Assembly: GCA_012267415.1 (NCBI GenBank)
Contig: JAAXGN010000071.1
Coordinates: 1 to 64,000 of the forward strand
Direction of reading: 5' to 3'
Source: Candidatus Poribacteria bacterium
Lineage (GTDB): Bacteria; Poribacteria; WGA-4E; WGA-3G
DNA length: 64,000 bases
The translations under genes were made by a program, and so were the position numbers. The notes below the pieces were generated by a model. It was not told where the DNA came from, made no database searches, and saw nothing but the letters and a program-made list of their open reading frames with translations. This document shows, piece by piece, positions 44,698 to 53,964 of the stretch. The first letter of the stretch is position 1. Each line of letters starts with the position of its first letter.

Positions 44698-45573
44698 ATG
44701 TTGAACAATAATCCTTTCCAACAACCCGGTAAGTGGTTTAGAGGAAATACACATAGTCATAGCACCGAATCCGATGGTAGACTCTCTATCGCTGATAGAT
44801 TTACAGCTTATCGTGATGAAGGCTATGACTTTTTGGTTTTAACTGACCACAGAAAAGTTAATGATGTGTCCGCTAACTCTACTGAGGACTTTCTTGCGAT
44901 TTCGGGAAGTGAAGTACATCCCGCTAATCCTTATGGAGGTCCTGTCTATCATATAGTCGCTATTAATATTCATGAACCGGTAAATTGTGCAAAGATGCAC
45001 CCGAACGCAGTGATAGAAGATATAAAGAGTCAAGGCGGTGAGGCAGTAATATGTCATCCCTACTGGTGTGGTCATACAATCATTGACTATCTCCCATTAC
45101 GCGGGTACTTTGCTGTTGAAGTATATAATGATACCTGTATGACTAACGGAAAAGGTTTTTCTGAACAATCATGGGATGATATGTTGGATAGATGTGGACC
45201 GGTTTACGGAATTGCTGCTGACGATGCTCATGGTACAGAACACGACTGTTTTCACGGATGGATTAATGTAAAAGCTGAAGAACTTACAATCGATGGAATA
45301 ATGGAAGCACTGCGAACGGGTTCATTTTATTCAACAATTGGACCAGAAATTGAAGATATCACTATTGAAGACAGACAGATGACTGTAAAATGTGACCCCG
45401 CACAATCCATTGTGTTTAAATCGGAGTGCAGTCGAGGTAGACGTATCTTGCCACAGGACGGTGGTTTACTAACTGAGACGACCTTCTCAATCCCTGACAG
45501 TACAAAATATGTAAGAGTTGAAGTGACAGATGAGACCGGTAAAAAGGCTTGGTCAAATCCCTTTTATTTCTGA
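44698..45573 (+). CDS. PHP-domain metallohydrolase (CehA/McbA type)
   Basis: 291 residues of the PHP/amidohydrolase-like fold with its metal-binding motifs: 'GNTHSHSTESDG' (H-x-H), 'FLVLTDHRKV' (D-H), 'GSEVHPANPYG', 'AVICHPYW' (C-H-P), and 'GIAADDAHGTEH' (D-D-A-H). A C-terminal beta domain ('SIVFKSECSRGRRI') follows. It should be a metal-dependent phosphoesterase or related hydrolase of the CehA group; the substrate is unknown. The start ATG has AAGGAG seven bases upstream. Its TGA overlaps the ATG of the glycosyltransferase (TGATG), so the genes are translationally coupled, and the operon continues to a HAD phosphatase. Confidence 0.85.
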   Translation: MLNNNPFQQPGKWFRGNTHSHSTESDGRLSIADRFTAYRDEGYDFLVLTDHRKVNDVSANSTEDFLAISGSEVHPANPYGGPVYHIVAINIHEPVNCAKMHPNAVIEDIKSQGGEAVICHPYWCGHTIIDYLPLRGYFAVEVYNDTCMTNGKGFSEQSWDDMLDRCGPVYGIAADDAHGTEHDCFHGWINVKAEELTIDGIMEALRTGSFYSTIGPEIEDITIEDRQMTVKCDPAQSIVFKSECSRGRRILPQDGGLLTETTFSIPDSTKYVRVEVTDETGKKAWSNPFYF

Positions 45574-46628
45574 TGCAAAGAGTACTGGTGTGTCATACAG
45601 GTGCATGGATTGGCGATATGGTTCTGTTAACGCCAGCATTACGTGCGCTCAAAGAACGTTTGCCTGATTCTCATATAACCTTTCTGTTGCGAGCACAGGT
45701 TGTAGACTTGATGAAAACTAATCCTTATGTTGATTGTTGTCTTGTTGATAAAAAGCAGGATGGATTCTTTTCATCATTTATTGGATTGACAAAGAACATA
45801 AGAGATCGGAATTTTGATGTTGCTGTGGTCCTACATCCTACCTCATTCCGTAATGCACTGCTTCCATTTTTTGCTCAAGTGCCATTCAGAATTGGTTCAA
45901 ATTATAAAGGACGTGGTTTTCTTCTTTCAGCATCTTGTCCTGCAAATAGAGATATCCATGAAGTTCAATGTTATCTCAGTGTGATGAGTCTGCTTGATGA
46001 TACAGCATTAATCGAACGTGAAGCAGCATTAGAATTTTGGCATACAGAAACTGATAGAAAGAGAGTTAAGAAACTTTTACGGAGCCATGGTGTATCTGTG
46101 AAAGATAGGTTAATTGCGGTTAATATTGGCACTACATGGCAAACAAAACGGTGGGATATTGAGAGATTTGAGACAGTAATTAGGAAACTTATAGCTGCGG
46201 TTTGTGATACGAAAATTGTAATTACGGGATCCGTTTCAGAACAAGACTTGGTCGATCAATTACCTCATATTGATTCTACAATAAATCTTGTTGGTAAGAC
46301 AAATTTACTTGAACTTGGTGCTTTATTGGAATTGTGTTCGTTATGTTTGACGTGTGATAGTGGACCGATGCATATCGCAGCAGCGGTAGGTACCCCGTGT
46401 GTTGCACTTTTTGGTCCGACCGATCCTATACGGCATCAACCTTATGGAGAAGGACACACGATCATTGAAAAACCGGTATCTTGTAGACCCTGTTATAAAC
46501 GCACATGTATGCAAAAAGATGTACCGTATCTGTGTATGAAAGAGATAGAAACATCACACGTATTAGATGGAGTATTAGAGAGATTAAACAGTAAGAACAG
46601 AATAACATCAACTGAGGATACACAGTAA
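45573..46628 (+). CDS. Glycosyltransferase family 9 (ADP-heptose:LPS heptosyltransferase-like)
   Basis: 351 residues of the GT-B fold. The N-terminal 'VLVCHTGAWIGDMVLLTPAL' is the GT9 acceptor-side motif; the nucleotide-sugar side has 'IAVNIGTTWQTKRW' and 'LTCDSGPMHIAAAVGTPCVA' followed by 'LFGPTDP'. A C-terminal 'CRPCYKRTC' segment is common in heptosyltransferases. It builds the LPS inner core at the cytoplasmic face of the inner membrane, which supports an LPS-like outer membrane. The start was chosen at ATG 45573, overlapping the PHP stop; the frame extends 24 bases further up. It is followed immediately by the HAD gene. Confidence 0.88.
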   Translation: MQRVLVCHTGAWIGDMVLLTPALRALKERLPDSHITFLLRAQVVDLMKTNPYVDCCLVDKKQDGFFSSFIGLTKNIRDRNFDVAVVLHPTSFRNALLPFFAQVPFRIGSNYKGRGFLLSASCPANRDIHEVQCYLSVMSLLDDTALIEREAALEFWHTETDRKRVKKLLRSHGVSVKDRLIAVNIGTTWQTKRWDIERFETVIRKLIAAVCDTKIVITGSVSEQDLVDQLPHIDSTINLVGKTNLLELGALLELCSLCLTCDSGPMHIAAAVGTPCVALFGPTDPIRHQPYGEGHTIIEKPVSCRPCYKRTCMQKDVPYLCMKEIETSHVLDGVLERLNSKNRITSTEDTQ

Positions 46629-47366
46629 ATGATTCAAGCTTTGGTTTTTGACTTCGGTGGCACTTTAGATGGTAACGGCATACACTGGCTTGAAAGGACA
46701 TACCAATTCATTCATAGACACCATCCAGAAATAACACGCGAAGCGTTTGATGTTGCGGATAGAGAGACTATATTGGAATTTGCCTTTGGAAAATCACCTG
46801 ATGAGGTATCATATCAAGATGGTACTATAGGTTTAGTTGCAACAAATGTTAAGGCTGCAAATTACACTTTACGTGAAACTGTTGATGCTATTGCTACTGG
46901 TATTTTCAATAGGTTGAATTTAACCCAACAACTGAAAGATGAATATGTCGAGTGGTTCTGTAAAGGAGCGTCTGAACACCTCACAGAAAACCGAGCGTGG
47001 TTGGAAAAACTATGTAATAACTATAAACTCGGTGTAATTAGCAATAACTTCGGTAACACACGCGGTTGGTGTGATGAATATAATCTCACTTCGCTGCTTG
47101 ATGTGATTATTGATTCAACGGTGTTTGGTAAGATAAAACCTGATCCAAGCATTTTTGAAGCTGCTTTGTCAGAATTAGGTGTTAATCCAGAGGAAGCTAT
47201 CTATGTAGGTGATAGCTACACGGCTGATATGATTGGCGCAAAAAGAGTAGGTATGTGGACAGCATGGATGATCGGGAATCAACCGAAAGAATGCCTTGAT
47301 CTTTCCGTTGTGGATATACAACTAACGCATTTACATGAATTAACGGACTTTCTATCAACGTTTTAA
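46629..47366 (+). CDS. HAD-superfamily hydrolase
   Basis: 245 residues. HAD motif I is 'VFDFGGTLDG' (nucleophile Asp at residue 8; the second Asp of DxD is Gly, as in many dehalogenase-like members). Motif II is near 'LGVISNNFGNTRGW', motif III is the Lys in 'VFGKIKPDPSIFEAAL', and motif IV is 'AIYVGDSYTADMIGAK'. A helical cap sits between I and II. It is probably a phosphatase of small sugar phosphates or nucleotides. Its ATG directly follows the glycosyltransferase stop (TAAATG), so it belongs to the PHP - GT9 - HAD operon, and heptose-phosphate metabolism is a reasonable guess. Confidence 0.87.
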   Translation: MIQALVFDFGGTLDGNGIHWLERTYQFIHRHHPEITREAFDVADRETILEFAFGKSPDEVSYQDGTIGLVATNVKAANYTLRETVDAIATGIFNRLNLTQQLKDEYVEWFCKGASEHLTENRAWLEKLCNNYKLGVISNNFGNTRGWCDEYNLTSLLDVIIDSTVFGKIKPDPSIFEAALSELGVNPEEAIYVGDSYTADMIGAKRVGMWTAWMIGNQPKECLDLSVVDIQLTHLHELTDFLSTF

Positions 47367-47408
47367 TTCAGAAATCGGACATAAGATATCCTCAGTTCGG
47401 CAATTACA

Positions 47409-47538
47409 GGACTTACGCAGTTTCTCTTAAAGTCCCTCTGATAAGGGGGATTTAGGGGGTTAAATCACTAAAATATCATTGAAATAACGGCTTTCTAACC
47501 CCCCTAACCCCCCTTATCAGAGGGGAATGCGTAAGTCC
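47409..47538. mobile_element. 130-bp MITE-like element with GGACTTACGCA ends
   Basis: Perfect 11-bp terminal inverted repeats GGACTTACGCA (47409-47419) and TGCGTAAGTCC (47528-47538) enclose a second inverted pair, CCTCTGATAAGGGGG... against ...CCCCCCTTATCAGAGG. It encodes nothing. It sits between the HAD and redoxin genes (gap 47367-47573). Elements with this terminal sequence and G/C-run body are common in bacteria as relics of larger insertion sequences; the parent transposase is not in the window. Confidence 0.75.
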
Positions 47539-47591
47539 AATTTTAAACGAATTGTAGAATCTAACGTTATTAATTGGGTGGAGATGCCATC

Positions 47592-48218
47592 GTGAAAAAA
47601 TACTTTCTGATTATTCTTGTTCTGATAGCATCCGTCAGTATCTTATCCGCTGAAGACGAAAAAGAGGAACCTGTAAAGGTTGATGAATTAGTCAAAGAGA
47701 TACGTTTAGATAGTATTGAGAAAAAACCGTGTACACTAAAAAAGCTTCTGGAGAAGAAAAAGGCAGTTGTGTTGATTTTCCTCGCAACGGAATGTCCAGT
47801 TGTAGATGATTATGTAGATCGCATTACAAAACTCATCAAGAATTTCAAGGATAAAGAGATTCAATTTGTAGGTATCCATTCCAACAAACACGAGACGGTT
47901 GAAGATATAAAGAAGTACAGTGAAAAGCACGGTTTTACCAACGTCAACTTGCCAATTCTGTTAGATCCAGAGAACAAAATTGCAGACTATTTCCAAGCGC
48001 GTAGAACGCCTGAAGTATTCCTCATCGATGATAAGAAGACTTTACGTTATAGGGGTGGTATAGATGATAGTCGCAAGAATCCAGAAAAGCATTATCTACA
48101 GAACGTGTTAAATTTAGTTTTAGAAGACAAACCTATTCCAGAAAAAGAGAGAAAAACGCGTGCGATTGGGTGTACGATAAAAAGAGTGAGAAAAGCAGAA
48201 TTAGATCGCACACCGTAG
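47592..48218 (+). CDS. Secreted thioredoxin-like (redoxin) protein
   Basis: 208 residues with a signal peptide ('...SILSAEDE', about 18). One thioredoxin-fold domain follows: 'VLIFLATECPVVDDYVDRI', 'IQFVGIHSNKHET', 'LPILLDPENKIADYF', 'RRTPEVFLIDDKKTLRYRGG'. The active site has a single Cys (TECPV) as in redoxin proteins of Planctomycetes, not CxxC. The C-terminus carries 'GCTIKR', a conserved Cys in this subfamily. The GTG at 47592 was chosen because GGAG lies eight bases upstream; the frame opens with a TTG 18 bases earlier. It lies 16 bases before the PBP1B gene, so they may share a transcript. Confidence 0.8.
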   Translation: MKKYFLIILVLIASVSILSAEDEKEEPVKVDELVKEIRLDSIEKKPCTLKKLLEKKKAVVLIFLATECPVVDDYVDRITKLIKNFKDKEIQFVGIHSNKHETVEDIKKYSEKHGFTNVNLPILLDPENKIADYFQARRTPEVFLIDDKKTLRYRGGIDDSRKNPEKHYLQNVLNLVLEDKPIPEKERKTRAIGCTIKRVRKAELDRTP

Positions 48219-48234
48219 CGTTACTGGAGGTATT

Positions 48235-50754
48235 ATGCGGCGTATTTTAGACAACATTCTACAGTCACTCCTTACAATTGTCCTGTCAGGAGTGTTGCTG
48301 ATATTCTTTATTGCCTGTTTCTGTGTTGGCGTTGTCGGTGGTTTTACAATTGGATGTTGGCAAGACATTGCGGTACTTGACCTAAATAGATTAGAATACA
48401 AGGAAGACAAACAGACCTGGCGGCAACACCTTGAAGTCTATTCCACCATCTGTGAAGTTCAGAGGACTAATGCAGCTGTTTTTCTGATTGATAAGTTGCA
48501 GCGTTTAGAATATGAAGAGGTATCACCACCCACTAAAGGTGTAAACTCTCAAGGTCAATTTCATGTGAAATTGCAAGGTGAAATAGGGAAACGGAATGGG
48601 TCCATAGATGTTTTCACAAGAGATTTTCAATATCCTTACAGGGAAGAAGATACTGGAGCACAACGGGTTAAATTAACAATTAAGAATGGAAAAGTGCTAT
48701 ACATACACGATGAGAAAGGGAATGATTTAAGAAATTTCTATCTTGAACCGGAACTGATTGCTGAGTTCTCTGGCGATGACGAAGGAACAACACGTAAGAT
48801 AATACCACTGACTGACATGCCGAGAAAGTTGGTTGATGCCTTTATTGCGATTGAGGACAGACGATTTTACCAACATTCTGGTATAGACATTGTACGCTTA
48901 GTCGGTGCGATTAAGGATACTTTAACAAAGAGTGATAGATTGGGGGCAACGAGCACATTAACGCAGCAGTTAACACGGAATGTATATCTTGGTAAGGAGC
49001 GAACGATTGCCAGAAAAGCACGTGAAGTTTTACTTTCTTTCAGGATAGAACGTCAGTTATCAAAATCCCAGATTCTGGAAGCCTATCTCAACTATATTGA
49101 CTTTGGTAGATTCAATGGTCAACAACTCTATGGCGTGCAAAAGGCGGCTATGGCTTATTTTGGTAAAGAGGTGTCGGATCTTGACTTCCATGAATGTGCC
49201 TTACTTGCAGGTATTCCTAAAGGAACGACACAGTATTCTCCAGTCAAAAATCCCAAAAATGCCAAGAAACGTAGAGATGTAGTCCTCATGTCAATGAACA
49301 ACCAAGGATTCATCCGACCTAATGAATATCAAGAGAGCAAAAAACAACCTATAGAACTTATAGGTCAAAAACAGACATCTGTCAGACAAAAACGGAACAC
49401 CGCTGGACATTTTATTGATCATTTAAAAAACGAGCTTGAAGACATATCAGAACTAAAGAACAGTTTGTATAATGAGGGACTAAAAGTTTATACAACAATT
49501 GATATGTCCATGCAATCCCTTGCGATGCAAACAGTGGCAGAACACCTGCGTTTCTTGGACTATAAGTATGGAAAGCACCTTCCAAACTATGATAAGAATA
49601 AGGACAATCCAAAGGGTATAGACCCACAGTCAAGGTATCTACAAGCTGCACTGATTGCTTTTGAACCGAAGACCGGTGCTGTAAAAGCGATGGTAGGGGG
49701 GCGCGAGTACCGTATAGATGGTGTAAATCCATACATACACAAGATGAGAAATTACAATTTCTTAAACCGAGCATTAGGAAATGCCAAACGTCAACCGGGT
49801 TCGGCATTTAAGCCAATTGTCTTCACAGCCTTAATGGAGGATCCCGCGTTAATCACGCCGTCAACCATCATTGTTGACAAACCGTGGGAGATTCAACACC
49901 TACCGGGACAACGTTGGAATCCTGGCAACTATTTAGAGGGTAAGTACTATGGACCTGTATCTGTAAGAAGTATACTAAAGAAATCCATCAACGTTGCCAC
50001 AGCACGGGCTGCTTGGGAAACACCTGAAACTGCGGAAGGATATAGAGAAGGGATTGTCAGGGTTATAGACCTATCTCAAAGAATGGGGATTTCTACTAAA
50101 ATGGATCCTAAAAAACCTTCACTTATATTGGGAGCATTTGGTATGACAGTGCTTGAACTGACCTCTGCTTACGGTGTATTTGCAAATCGCGGCATCAAAG
50201 TTGAACCAAAATACATAGAATACATTACTGATAAGGAAGGCGAGATAATCTATCCAAATGAGAATTATCAACAGGATAGAACACGTGTTATAGATGAAAA
50301 GACAGCGTATCAGATGACCTCTATCTTACATAGCGTTATAAAATCAGGAACAGCTATTAGGGCAACACGGAAACCGTTTTATCTAAATCTACAGAATACA
50401 CGGCCTGTTGCTGGGAAAACAGGAACTACAAATGACTACGTGGATGCATGGTTCATAGGCTATACAAATGACTTGGTGGTAGGCGTTTGGGTTGGTCTTG
50501 ACAAACAGCAGAGAGGTATACGTAACTACAATCAGCAAGGAGCCTGGGCAGCACTGCCAATTTGGGCACGATTCGTTGCTGAAGGTGTCCGTGGTCTTAA
50601 CAAGGATTTTGAAGTTCCGAAAGGAATTGAGTTCTGGGAGATTGACAAGACCACAGGATTATTAAGGAATAAAGAGAAATGTCCTCCGGAGAACATCAGT
50701 AACGAACCTTTTATTCAAGGACAAGCACCTACCAGAATATGTGATAAACATTAG
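48235..50754 (+). CDS. mrcB: Class A penicillin-binding protein, PBP1B-like
   Basis: 839 residues: an N-terminal membrane helix (about 9-37); a domain resembling UB2H of PBP1B ('FLIDKLQRLEYEEVSP...', about 75-165); a GT51 domain with 'FIAIEDRRFYQHSGIDI' and 'GATSTLTQQLTRNVYL'; and a transpeptidase with 'RQPGSAFKPIVF', 'SINVATARA' and 'GKTGTTNDYVDAWFIGY'. It makes and crosslinks peptidoglycan. UB2H is the docking site for LpoB in enterobacteria; whether a partner exists here is unknown. GGAGG lies four bases before the ATG. The stop codon is inside the left copy of the 16-bp repeat that flanks a mobile element. Confidence 0.88.
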   Translation: MRRILDNILQSLLTIVLSGVLLIFFIACFCVGVVGGFTIGCWQDIAVLDLNRLEYKEDKQTWRQHLEVYSTICEVQRTNAAVFLIDKLQRLEYEEVSPPTKGVNSQGQFHVKLQGEIGKRNGSIDVFTRDFQYPYREEDTGAQRVKLTIKNGKVLYIHDEKGNDLRNFYLEPELIAEFSGDDEGTTRKIIPLTDMPRKLVDAFIAIEDRRFYQHSGIDIVRLVGAIKDTLTKSDRLGATSTLTQQLTRNVYLGKERTIARKAREVLLSFRIERQLSKSQILEAYLNYIDFGRFNGQQLYGVQKAAMAYFGKEVSDLDFHECALLAGIPKGTTQYSPVKNPKNAKKRRDVVLMSMNNQGFIRPNEYQESKKQPIELIGQKQTSVRQKRNTAGHFIDHLKNELEDISELKNSLYNEGLKVYTTIDMSMQSLAMQTVAEHLRFLDYKYGKHLPNYDKNKDNPKGIDPQSRYLQAALIAFEPKTGAVKAMVGGREYRIDGVNPYIHKMRNYNFLNRALGNAKRQPGSAFKPIVFTALMEDPALITPSTIIVDKPWEIQHLPGQRWNPGNYLEGKYYGPVSVRSILKKSINVATARAAWETPETAEGYREGIVRVIDLSQRMGISTKMDPKKPSLILGAFGMTVLELTSAYGVFANRGIKVEPKYIEYITDKEGEIIYPNENYQQDRTRVIDEKTAYQMTSILHSVIKSGTAIRATRKPFYLNLQNTRPVAGKTGTTNDYVDAWFIGYTNDLVVGVWVGLDKQQRGIRNYNQQGAWAALPIWARFVAEGVRGLNKDFEVPKGIEFWEIDKTTGLLRNKEKCPPENISNEPFIQGQAPTRICDKH

Positions 50755-50892
50755 ACTATTTTTTAGTCAACATACTATTGTAGGTCGCGATTCGGAGATC
50801 GCTCCTACAGAATCTTTGTAATGTAGGAAGGAACTCCAATTCCCGACTTTTTTATGCCATCAAAAGACACTTGACTAAACATTAGACTATTT
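50746..50892. mobile_element. Non-autonomous repeat element, copy 2, with 16-bp flanking direct repeat
   Basis: A perfect 16-bp direct repeat AAACATTAGACTATTT lies at 50746-50761 and 50877-50892. Between them is a ~115-bp element with ends TTTAGTCAAC... and ...CTTGACTAAA. Inside are TCGCGATTCGGAGATCGC and GTAGGAAGGAACTCC + AATTCCCGAC. The left direct repeat contains the last two codons' bases and stop of the PBP1B gene (AAA CAT TAG), so the right copy is a duplicate of that gene end. This is the clearest sign of insertion for the family. Confidence 0.8.
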
Positions 50893-50918
50893 CTATTCTT
50901 GAAATATGAAGGATGACA

Positions 50919-52982
50919 ATGAGAGAGAGTTTTGATTTACGTCCATCTATATCTCCTATAAACGTGGATCCTGAAGCACCATCTATATCTTTTGACTTAG
51001 TCTCTGATTTCTCACCTGAAGGTGATCAGCCGCAAGCGATTGATAAACTCACTGAAGGTATCCTCAGAGGTGACAGGGCACAAACCCTCTTGGGTGTAAC
51101 AGGTTCTGGTAAGACCTATACGATGGCGAACATCATACAAAACGTTCAACGGCCGACCCTTGTTATCTCACCCAATAAGACGCTTTCTGCGCAACTTTAC
51201 AACGAGTTTAAGACATTCTTCCCGCATAATGCTGTGCATTATTTTGTTAGTGATTATGCCTATTATCAACCAGAAGCATATATCCCATCTACAGATACAT
51301 TCATTGAGAAGGATGTACGAATAAATGAAGAAATAACACGGATGCGACTTGCTTCTACTGCTTCCCTTATGTCGCGTCGTGATGTTATCATCGTTGCAAG
51401 TGTGTCATGCTTATACGGTCTCGGTTCTCCGCGAGAGTTTGAAGGACAGAAAGTGGATTTAGAGGTCGGCAAGATAGTCCGTCGTGATGAGTTCTTGCGT
51501 TCCTTAGTTGAAATTCAGTATGTTAGGAACGACATCGACTTTTGGCAGGGCACTTTTCGTGTCAGAGGTGATGTGATTGAGGTGTTCCCGGCCTATAGCG
51601 AAAGTGCCTATCGTATAGAATTATTCGGTGATGAAGTTGATAGAATATGTGAAATTGATACGACGACAGGTGAGATCTTAGGAAAGTATGAAACACTTGA
51701 AATCTATCCAGCTAAACACTTTATGACGGATGCAGATATTTTTGAGGAAGCTCTGATTAACATAGAACTTGAACTGCATGAACGGATTGCCACATTCGAA
51801 AAAGACCACAAGTTGTTAGAAGCACAACGTATTGAACAGAGAACACGTTTTGATTTGGAGATGTTGCGAGAAGTCGGTTATTGTTCTGGTATAGAAAACT
51901 ATTCACGACACCTATCTGGATTACAATCTGGGGAACCCCCATACTGTCTTTTAAACTACTTTCCTGAAGACTTTCTTCTCTTTATTGATGAATCACACGT
52001 TACTTTACCCCAATTGAGGGGCATGTATCTGGGGGATAGAGCACGGAAGACAACGCTTGTTGATTACGGTTTCCGTCTGCCTTCGGCTTTAGACAACAGA
52101 CCTCTTAAGTTTGAGGAAGTACAAGCCTATCTCAAACAGGTCATCTATGTTTCCGCTACACCGGGTCAGTACGAGATGGAGGAGGGTGGACAGATCGTTG
52201 AACAGATAATTCGTCCTACAGGTTTGATTGATCCTCAGATTTCTGTTCATCCGGTTCGCGGTCAAATTGATCATCTGATAGGTAAAATAAACGAACGGGT
52301 TAAGAACAAGCAGCGCGTTCTTGTTACAACGCTGACGAAACGGATGGCAGAAGATTTAAGCGAGTATCTGATTGAAGCCGGTATACGTGCAAACTACATG
52401 CATTCTGAAATTGATGTGTTTGACCGAGCTCGTATCCTTAGACAGCTCCGTGAAGGTGAGTTTGACGTGCTTATTGGCATTAACCTGCTAAGAGAAGGGC
52501 TTGATTTACCGGAAGTATCGCTTGTAGCAATCTTAGATGCGGATCGTCCTGGTTTCCTTCGTTCTGTCACGTCTTTGGTTCAGACATCTGGTCGTGCAGC
52601 ACGTAATGTGGATGGAGAGGTTTTACTTTATGGTGATACCATCACTGATGCAATGGCAGCTGCGATGTCCGAGACACAACGGCGACGAGAAAAACAGTTG
52701 ATTTACAATGAGGAAAACAATATCACACCTGCGACGATACAGAAAGCGATTGAGCAGCTTATTTCTGAATCAAATGAAGAGTATATCACAAAAAAACCTG
52801 CTAAAGATATCCCAGTCGTCAAAGAAACCAGTACAATTGAAGATATTGAATCGATTATTACGGATTTAACCCGACAGATGCAGAAAGCCGCTGTTGACTT
52901 AGATTTTGAGCTCGCTGCAAATTTACGCGACCAGATAAAGGAATTAAATGAACAGCTGCCTGATGAACCAATTCCATATTAG
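50919..52982 (+). CDS. uvrB: Excinuclease ABC subunit B
   Basis: 687 residues of the UvrB DNA-damage helicase-like subunit, cytoplasmic nucleotide excision repair. Seen: the N-terminal 'FSPEGDQPQAIDKLTEGI', Walker A 'LLGVTGSGKTYTMAN', the beta hairpin 'VSDYAYYQPEAYIPSTDTFI', Walker B 'DFLLFIDESHVTLPQL', motifs V-VI 'GINLLREGLDLPEVSLVAIL' and 'QTSGRAARN', and the C-terminal UVR motif 'MQKAAVDLDFELAANLRDQI' for UvrA/UvrC contact. The length is normal. The start ATG 50919 has GAAGG six bases upstream; an ATG six bases earlier abuts that site. It stands between two copies of the same mobile element. Confidence 0.97.
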   Translation: MRESFDLRPSISPINVDPEAPSISFDLVSDFSPEGDQPQAIDKLTEGILRGDRAQTLLGVTGSGKTYTMANIIQNVQRPTLVISPNKTLSAQLYNEFKTFFPHNAVHYFVSDYAYYQPEAYIPSTDTFIEKDVRINEEITRMRLASTASLMSRRDVIIVASVSCLYGLGSPREFEGQKVDLEVGKIVRRDEFLRSLVEIQYVRNDIDFWQGTFRVRGDVIEVFPAYSESAYRIELFGDEVDRICEIDTTTGEILGKYETLEIYPAKHFMTDADIFEEALINIELELHERIATFEKDHKLLEAQRIEQRTRFDLEMLREVGYCSGIENYSRHLSGLQSGEPPYCLLNYFPEDFLLFIDESHVTLPQLRGMYLGDRARKTTLVDYGFRLPSALDNRPLKFEEVQAYLKQVIYVSATPGQYEMEEGGQIVEQIIRPTGLIDPQISVHPVRGQIDHLIGKINERVKNKQRVLVTTLTKRMAEDLSEYLIEAGIRANYMHSEIDVFDRARILRQLREGEFDVLIGINLLREGLDLPEVSLVAILDADRPGFLRSVTSLVQTSGRAARNVDGEVLLYGDTITDAMAAAMSETQRRREKQLIYNEENNITPATIQKAIEQLISESNEEYITKKPAKDIPVVKETSTIEDIESIITDLTRQMQKAAVDLDFELAANLRDQIKELNEQLPDEPIPY

Positions 52983-53025
52983 TCGGTCTTGAAATTTGAA
53001 AAAGCCAATTATGCCGCGTTCCTTT

Positions 53026-53154
53026 CTAGTACTTAGTCAACTTTTTTGATGGCACTAAAAAGTCGGGAATCGGAGTTCCCTCCTACAATACTAAGGAGTT
53101 GGTAGGAGCGATCTCCGAATCGCGATCTGCAATAGTATGTTGACTAAGCACTAG
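53026..53154. mobile_element. Non-autonomous repeat element, copy 3 (inverted orientation, 129 bp)
   Basis: Ends CTAGTACTTAGTCAAC (53026-53041) and GTTGACTAAGCACTAG (53139-53154) are 16-bp inverted repeats with one mismatch. The body is copy 1 or 2 reversed: TGCCATCAAAA-equivalent, then GTCGGGAATCGGAGTTCCC, then GTAGGAGCGATCTCCGAATC. It lies 44 bases past the uvrB stop, in the gap before the next (minus-strand) gene. Confidence 0.8.
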
Positions 53155-53238
53155 TTAACGACTTATGTTAGTTGGTTATTTATATGTGATATTCTATTTC
53201 ATATATAAATGAAATGCTAAAATTGTATCAAGAATCAA

Positions 53239-53832
53239 TCAATCTTCTACAGATATTGAAAATTTGACATTTTCTGGTGGTTTCATTCGACTTAATGAAT
53301 CTCTGAATTTCTGTGCCATCCTTCTGTGTTTAGGATTATCACTATTTTCAAGTTTAGAAATATAGTTTTGTAATTCCTCAACAGAGTTAGTTTCAAATGT
53401 AGGATTGCCTTTGGTTGGCTTTAAAAGACTTGAATCACCAAAGTTAGTAATTACCAGTCCATTTTCGGTAGATTTCTTTATGATAAGATTATCAAAATCC
53501 TCTTTTATACTCGCTTGTGATTTAGATAAGTCCTTATTTGATTTTGGCTTAACATCATCTGATAGCTCAGGTCGCTCAGGATCTGATCGCTCAGGACTTT
53601 CTGATGCCAAATTCTGTTGGTTACTACTAGGTTGTTGTTGTTGCTGTATTGCCTTTCTTATATCCTGTCGCACAAGGTTCATTTCTGATTCAGTTGGAGC
53701 TCTATACACTTTTTTAGGCGTCTTTACTTTTTGTTGCTGAGATACATTGTAGGCATATAAACCTAAAAAAACTACCGCAATTGACAAGAAAAATATGACA
53801 GCAGTTGTTTTAAAAAACTTTTGATTTAACAT
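53239..53832 (-). CDS. Single-pass membrane protein of unknown function
   Basis: 197 residues: one membrane helix at about 8-29, a short basic stretch, then a polar, low-complexity segment. That segment has a Gln run ('IQQQQQPSSNQQN') and acidic Ser/Pro repeats ('SPERSDPERPELSDDV'), and a C-terminal part 'EELQNYISKLENSDNPKHRR' ending 'FSISVED'. Topology suggests an N-in protein with a periplasmic tail. I do not recognise a family. GGAGG ten bases before the ATG supports expression. Neighbours are uvrB (convergent) and a repeat-rich gap, giving no functional clue. Confidence 0.6.
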   Translation of the reverse strand: MLNQKFFKTTAVIFFLSIAVVFLGLYAYNVSQQQKVKTPKKVYRAPTESEMNLVRQDIRKAIQQQQQPSSNQQNLASESPERSDPERPELSDDVKPKSNKDLSKSQASIKEDFDNLIIKKSTENGLVITNFGDSSLLKPTKGNPTFETNSVEELQNYISKLENSDNPKHRRMAQKFRDSLSRMKPPENVKFSISVED

Positions 53833-53872
53833 GAGTTATTCGCCTCCACAGTTGTAGAAAATGTTATTAGTG

Positions 53873-53964
53873 TTTAGTCAAGCGATAATTGGATAGGTAT
53901 CAACAATAATCTGGAATCGGAGTTCCATCTACAAAGACAGATCCTTCTTCGGTAGGAGTGACCT
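53873..53964. repeat. Degenerate copy of the TTAGTCAA repeat element
   Basis: It begins 'TGTTTAGTCAAGC', then 'CTGGAATCGGAGTTCCATCTAC' (reversed GTAGGAGGGAACTCC unit) and 'GGTAGGAGTGACCTCCAAAT' (decayed GTAGGAGCGATCTCCGAAT unit). The order is that of copy 3. It is part of the 750-bp gap 53833-54582, which otherwise holds only the element at 54188-54475. Confidence 0.55.
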
